NCBI GenBank assembly: GCA_013287095.1
Contig: JABDEJ010000083.1
Span: 1 to 9,260 of the forward strand
Length of the DNA stretch: 9,260 nt
Direction of reading: 5' to 3'
Source: Bacteroidota bacterium
GTDB lineage: Bacteria > Bacteroidota > Bacteroidia > CAILMK01
Of the stretch, positions 1-6,400 are shown piece after piece. Below the pieces are notes generated by a model. The model saw nothing but the letters and a program-made list of their open reading frames with translations, ran no database searches and was not told the origin of the DNA. Each line of letters opens with the position of its first letter. Position 1 is the stretch's first letter. A program made the translations under genes and the position numbers.

Positions 1-1
1 A

Positions 2-418
2 GCCATGGTAATAATTAGTATCTATTTCAGCGCCACCCAATGCCCTTCGATAAAACCGAACATTACGCATACTGCCGCTAAAATCGTCAGGCTCATAGCT
101 TCCAATCCTGCTCCCGACTTTCATGTCAAGCACACCAACGCTGTCTATATTTGCGGTGCTAATGGTGGTATATCCTCCTCCCGGATAGGTGACTGTTGTT
201 TGCAAACTTCCATCTATATACATTTTCATATCTGTATAGGTTTTACCCACTCCTGTCCTTTCGATAACCACATGGTGCCACTTGTTTATTTGCGGCGATG
301 GCATGGCTGCCCCTGCAATCATGCCGCCGTCACCTGTTCCATCATTTAAGGAAATGTATAGGTAGTTATTTTGGACCCAGGAATTTATACCAGACCAGCG
401 ACCAGTGCCTGAGGTGTA
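2..418 (-). CDS. In-frame continuation of the giant RHS/LamG gene after the stop codon (remainder of LamG domain 2; open at left edge)
   Basis: Directly after the TAA at 421-419 the same frame runs 139 codons to the window edge with no further stop. Its translation aligns with LamG 1 of the same protein. Shared stretches include MPSPQIN-WHHVVIERTG (302-239 region), YTD-KM-IDG, and SANIDS/TANIDS followed by DMKVGSRIGS. It ends at NYYHG, matching NYNNG at the end of LamG 1. It carries the C-terminal two thirds of a concanavalin A-like fold and no signal of its own. If translated separately, the first in-frame ATG is at 322-320, which would leave a beta-sandwich lacking its first strands, so it is unlikely to be a free-standing gene. 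No terminator or intergenic spacer separates it from the upstream part. Best read as the displaced 3' part of one gene, broken by a nonsense change, assembly error or an unrecognised readthrough event. Confidence 0.8.
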
Positions 419-421
419 TTA
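419..421 (-). other. In-frame TAA interrupting LamG domain 2
   Basis: Codons around it read GCC AAT GAA TAA TAC ACC TCA (A N E stop Y T S). The equivalent place in LamG 1 reads S N E N Y I S with an AAT codon. Homology is in the same frame on both sides, so this is not a frameshift. The local sequence is G-AAT-AAT-AC, so gain of one AAT triplet would turn GAA TAC into GAA TAA TAC. A single substitution of TAT, TAC, AAA or CAA is equally possible. Confidence 0.85.
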
Positions 422-3400
422 TTCATTGGCCAATATCGTCTGTTCAACAGTAGCTAAGTTGGAGTTCATCCATCCTTCAATGGTAAAATTACCTGTCCCT
501 ACATGGTATTGAGAATTGTTGCCAAAATCAATATAGTCGCCATTGCTTGGATCAAGCAATAAAGAATCCCTTAAAATGTGACAATTCATAATGGACTGCA
601 TTGTACTGGTTACAGTTTGCGATACCCCAAATGTCATATTGATATAACTGGTCAAAGAACTGCTGTCGAATAAGCTTCCTGAAAAAGACGTCAACATATG
701 CTTCAACTTTTCGCAAGTAATACAGGTATCTTTCGTCCCTTTCACCACCGGCTTGTTCAAATAGCAATACGGCGTCGAGCTTCCCCAATAGCCACTTCCT
801 GCATTCTCAATTGTTCCTGTAGCATGGTAATGCGATTCATCTACGCAACTAGTTCCGCTGCCATCATTTAATGGCGCCCAAAGCACAATGCTTGTGGTAT
901 CCCATGGTTCAGAAATACAGCCGTTATTGTAATTGGTGGTTATTTCACTTTGTGCCAGAAGCCGTTTATACATCCGCACTTCCCGGATGCTCCCTTCAAA
1001 ATAATTTTCATCGAAAGATCCTATCCGGCTGCCCACTTTCATGTCTTGCACGGTTAAGCTGTCAATGTTGGCAGAGGCGAGGTTGGAATTATCAAATTGA
1101 GCTGATACAGTCTTCGAGACCCCATCTATCCACATTTTTATGTCGGTATAGTTCTTTCCAGTCCCGGTACGTTCTATAACTACATGATGCCAGGCGTTTA
1201 TTTGAGGCGATGGCATCGGCGTATATGCATCTAAGAGCGATATGTCGTCATACCCTAATGAATTATAATGTCCGTCCCCCAGTGCAATACCTAAATTGTT
1301 ATTGCTTAAATAAACTAATATGCCAGGGAATTGTAAATATGGTGATGATATATAATTCTCATTAGATAATATGGCCTGCTGCGTATTGTTCAGGGTAGAA
1401 TTTACCCATGCCTCTATCGTAAAATTTCCTGTTCCAACTTTGTACTGGGCATTGTTGCCATAGTCCACATAGCGGTTGCCGCCATTAAGGTAAAGGCTGT
1501 CCGCATTAGGTATTTTACATTTATAAAATGCCTTTTTGTAAACCGCTTCGGTCTGTGTAATATGGAAATGATTGTTAAGATATAACGTGATGGCTGCCGT
1601 GTCAGAGGTACTACCTGTATAGGATGTCATGGCCGTGTGAATCATTTCACAGGTAAGGCAGGTGTCTTTAGGGGTAAAGGTATCAGTGGCAACAGTAACA
1701 AAATCACTGTCAATGCTATATGTCCTTCCCGGCATTTCCGCACCAAATGCATAATAGTCATAGGCGCTGGTGATGTCAGGCAAATAATAATCAACTGTTG
1801 TTCCATTTGTGCTATGCTCCAGCTTTCTATCTGTAACTGTTGCAAGTACATTGCCCAAATGGTTATTGAGTTCGTATCGCTTTTGTCCGAGTACCCTGCT
1901 TAACAGACTGTCACTGTAATGAATATTAACTATAGAAATGGTCCTGGTTACTACAGGTGCATAATTAGTACTACTAATTGTACCTTTAAAATCAAGGGTC
2001 TGCACTGGCTTTTGCGCCTTTACAATTCCGAGCCTGGAAGATCCGTAAATGTCCTGTTCGGTCAAAGTGATACTGTCGCGTAAATGGTTTACAACGGTAT
2101 CCTTTATGTTCAGTATTTGCCTCTTATATACGGCCATAATATTGCCTTGTGCATCTCGGACATAGTAATAGTAGTTCCATTGTGTATTATCCGATCCATT
2201 GGCTACTACCTTCATCACCCGGTTTCCGTCAGGGCCGTAAGCGAAATACAAATTTGGCTTTGTGCTGCCAATAGTTCGGGTAATCTGCTTTATTTTTCCA
2301 TATACGCTCCAGGTAATGCTGGAAATTTGTCCTGCTGAATCAAAGACCATGTTTCCGTTTTTATCATAAGCATAGTTTGTTGTATCTGGTTCATTATCAA
2401 TATCGGTTTTGTACCATCCAGTATCAATAAGATCGGTTACTTGTTTCAACCTATTAGTATGGTAATAATAATGATAGGTAAGGCTATCCATCGTTGCTTT
2501 ACTTGAATGCAAAGTATCCCCGCGTCTATTCACATTCAGCATATTACCGTTCTGGTCGTAAGTAAAATGTTCTGCATAATATGGATCATTATTTCCGGTA
2601 TTTTTCCAGGCCAGTGAGCCTGTATCCAGGTTATTGAATGCTTGTGCATTTACCAACCTGTTCAACTGATCATATTGGAATGCCCGGGCCAACGGCAATG
2701 GATTTGTGGTTGACATAAAAGACCGTATGGAGGTTACCATATTGCGGATATTTCCATTGTACAAATTGCCACTTGCTGAATTTAATTTGCTGCTTGTTTG
2801 CACTGCCGCAAACTTAGGTGCAGATGCATTAATGGAAGTATAATCCCCGGAAAAATAATTAAGACTATAGCCAAAAGCATCCCGCGCGACATTCACATTG
2901 ATGTTGCCAACAAGGGTAATATCTCCATCCCGTCCAATGTCCCGTTTCTGGTTCAGCATGTCGCTGTTCACCCCTTTCAACCAACCTTGAATGCTATATG
3001 CATAGTCAATGCCTTGTACCTTATTATCCCCAAGTTCTAGGCGGCCCAATGGCCCATGGTAATAATAAAAGTAAGATCCGTCTTCATCCCAGATCACACT
3101 GTCCCGGCTTGTCTCCACATTAGTCAGTCTGTTGTCTGCATCATATTGATATACATGATAAAAGGCATCATTTTCTCCTTTTTGATAAGCAACTTCGTTT
3201 ACCTTGCCGCTTACCAAATCATAGCTATAGTCAATCAGTTTATAATTCTGACCCTCCGATGCAAGGGAAGCATTTTGTTGCACTACGGCAGACACATTTC
3301 CATCAATATCATAATTATAGTGCGTACCGAAATCGTAACTTGTTCCTGATGCCTCCTGATAGGTGCTACTTGCCACTCGGTTACGCAAATTTTGTTGAGT

Positions 3401-6400
3401 AAAGTCCTTGTACAATATGGTGTATTTCACCGCGTCATACCAGGTTTTAGTAATCTGGGTTGTCGTACCTCCGCCAAGCCATGAAGCCAATCTGGTAGAA
3501 TCCCTGACCAGGCTATATGAAATAGTTGACGAGGTACTTATTTGCCCCGTCTCAATAATCCGACCAATGGCATCAAATTTGGTATATGAAAAATTGCCAT
3601 CATTGCTCTGTTGGCGGTTTCTGGACACCGCAAGCCTCCCAACCCTGTCGTACCAGAGTCGGGAACTGTCTGCATCAGGGGTGTGCTGGAAAACCAATTG
3701 GTTCAACGTATTGTATTGATAAGTGGTAACCAGTTTATGTGCAGGGTACACCGCAGGTAATGAAGGGTTTGAACGGTTTGCATCAGCACTATCTACACCG
3801 CTGGTTCGGTTCAGGGGTACAAAACCCTGGGGAGGAACCGTCTGTAAAAGATTACCTGCTTGGTCATAATAATACAGAGTGTAATGGTACTCTTTTTCTG
3901 GATGCTTCATTGTAAACTGTTCATGCTTATATGCATGGAGGCACTTGGCCATGTATGCAGTCCGGAAAGCTCTTTTTACTGAATCAATATAATTATTGTA
4001 TGCATTTTGCGCATTTTGTACTGCAAGATTCGTTAAAAATGTCTGGCAACTACTGTCAGGTAAAGCGAGTTGTGGGCTCATGGGTTCATTACAAAGTTTG
4101 TCGCACATGCTAAAAGCTATTTTCAACCCTCTTACATAACCCAATAGAGTTACAGCAGTATCACCGCCTGAATATCTGTCAAATGTGCCGTCAATATAAA
4201 AGCTGTTTGAATCATTGCCATCCCCCGCGAGCCTGATATTGTTTACTTGTCTTAAATCATCCATATTCAGCCGATCTGTCGGCAGGCTTATCTGCAAAAA
4301 GACACTCAGTAAGCAGCCATCTGAAATTACCATATCGATAGACGTTTCATCGATATGCCTGATAGTTTTGTAAAAAGTTCCCATACATACAGGGTTCAAA
4401 AATCCGGTATACGGCGAATAACCAGCTGTATTTAAATATAAGCTATCGTTGATAAATGTTGTATCGTAAGCAAAAGCTTCAAGCAACGTACCAAGCTGAT
4501 TTAGGTTTGTTGTAGGGATGATATTACACGGCGGTATTGGGCTTGAAAAACATTGAGGGCTTGCCGCCTTACAGTTCATTGCAAGTTGATTAAAGTGGGA
4601 ATACGGAATATGATGACATCCTCCTTTATTAAACCTTGCATTTAATGAATCTTCAAATACTGTCAAGCTATCGGCTCCGCCCGCAAAAGGACTTTGATAA
4701 TACCATCCCGGATGTCTTGTCTTAAAGCTATCCATAAAGTCATTCAGCCCTTGGCAGGTATAGTCTAATGAATCGCAGTTAACAGGGGATTTAGTTGTAT
4801 CACCGGGGCCGGATGTTGGCGGGGCTGCCGGTGGGCACGTAATAAGATTTGTAGGAACAGTAAGCCCCTGTTCATCTACAGTATGGCTGATATCATAGTA
4901 AGCTGAAGGCCTCCAGTGGTCTGGTGGATCTGTTTTATCTCCATATTGATCTTTTCCCAAAAAATGACTGCAATCTTTCATTTTGCTATCAATATCGGAA
5001 AATGTTAAACCATACATAGTAAAAAATAAATCTGCCATAGTATGTACATATGGCATCATTGCAGAATCCTTATAAATAGCAAAAATGGCATTGCATGCAC
5101 ATGTATCAAGAGGAACTCCTGAAGGCTCGGGTTCCAATAAGAAGTCAGGGTGCATTGACATCATCGTCATTGGGAAGAAGGTGCCGGGTGGTATAGCAGT
5201 TATGGCTGTATCATAAAGAGTGCCTATTTTTTGTATCGCACTGTCAACGGTTGTGCCTGCACATTCTGCGATATAATTAATATAATCGTTATAGGTAAGG
5301 TTAAAGGAGAAATAGCCATTCAAGTAGTTCGCAAAAATATTCTGGAAATTGGAAATGGTATCTGGATCAGAAGTATATGTTTTGTACCAGGTAAGAAAAT
5401 TCTGAACTCCAGAATTTATCTGAGCACAGCTAAGGCAGTTATTACATTTTAAGCTATCAGGAATATCCGTCCTGATCAATCTGGTCATCATTGCAACAGA
5501 ATCTTGAGCTGTACATTCACAGGCATAACTTCCGCTGCCGAAAGTAGGGAACCCAATAATGTATTTTCCGCTGAGTAGGTCAATGTGCAATTTTGTTGCA
5601 CACGCCGAATCATTAAGTACAGCGGTGTTATGGCAAAAGCAATTATTTGCATAAGGAGATTCCTGAGCAAAATAATCATGCCCTCTTGGTTGAGGGAAAG
5701 TTATGAGATTAGCATCACAAAGCCCTGGAACGAATATAGTGTCGTGAATCAGAACTGCCTGAAAAGAAGCGAAAGTGTCCCCGGCAATAATGTCAATCGG
5801 AGCTTCACAAGTACCAAAAGGATTTGCTGTGGAACATCCTTGCTCACAGACTTTTATAAGTTCCCGTCGGACATTGATCGAATCATGTTTATGCTTGTAC
5901 TTGCACCCTGATAATTTTGCCATCCAATAATCTGCATAAGCAGTACAGTTGCTGTCTCCTTGCGCTGTAAAATTAGATTCTACATGACTGATATTTGAGA
6001 CATGGTCAGAAGCTTTTTCATCTGTTGAGGTTCCAGAGACCAAAGCACCACTCTTGAGAAAGGCTGTATCAGGAATATATCTTTTTACTTTCGGCGGCTT
6101 AATATTGACATTACTGCAGCTATAATGGCTTACATCATAGCTGTTTTGAAGATAATTCTTTTGCGAAAGATACATGCTTCTATACATTTGCCAAGCAGCG
6201 TCTTTGTAAGAGGTACACGTCAAACCTGTCCAGGTATATGTGTCCGCACAGCTTTTAAGCAATGCAACACTAGACTGGCTTCCGCAATATAAACTGCCGA
6301 TGACAAGTTCCACAAGGGAAATGCTTGGACTACCAGCCCCGGTTGTCAAAACGGGATTGCTGCCGTCAGTGGTAGCCAGAGTATAATTACTCAAAATTCC

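Larger units (their letters stand above)
2..568 (-). other. LamG / concanavalin A-like domain 2 (split by TAA)
   Basis: Begins at D2874 with DSLLLDPSNGDYIDFG, then TGNFTIEGWMNS and QTILANE. The TAA follows, then YTSGTGRWSGINSW, YLYISLNDG, INKWHHVVIERTG, KMYIDG, KVGSRIG, FSGSMRNVRFYRRAL and NYYHG at the edge. All LamG landmarks are present if the stop is ignored, in the same order as in domain 1. Confidence 0.8.
2..730 (-). repeat. Tandem CxxC-LamG module, copy 2 (interrupted and cut by window edge)
   Basis: Starts at D2820 of DTCITCEKLKHMLTSFSGS. The mini-domain closes at C2869 (583-581), again 47 residues after the first Cys, and LamG 2 begins at D2874. The copy carries the in-frame TAA at 421-419 and leaves the window near the end of the LamG fold. 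At DNA level it still matches copy 1 in places, for example around 285-305 against 1198-1218, which indicates a duplication. Confidence 0.8.

Noticed and set aside
5..349. Plus-strand open frame of 114 codons at the left edge
   Set aside because: It lies antisense to the LamG 2 continuation, has no recognisable domain, and the minus strand explains the sequence fully.
2..421. Programmed stop-codon readthrough or selenocysteine/pyrrolysine insertion at 419-421
   Set aside because: The codon is TAA, not TGA or TAG, and no known readthrough context follows it. A mutation or error is simpler, although the in-frame continuation is reported as a finding.
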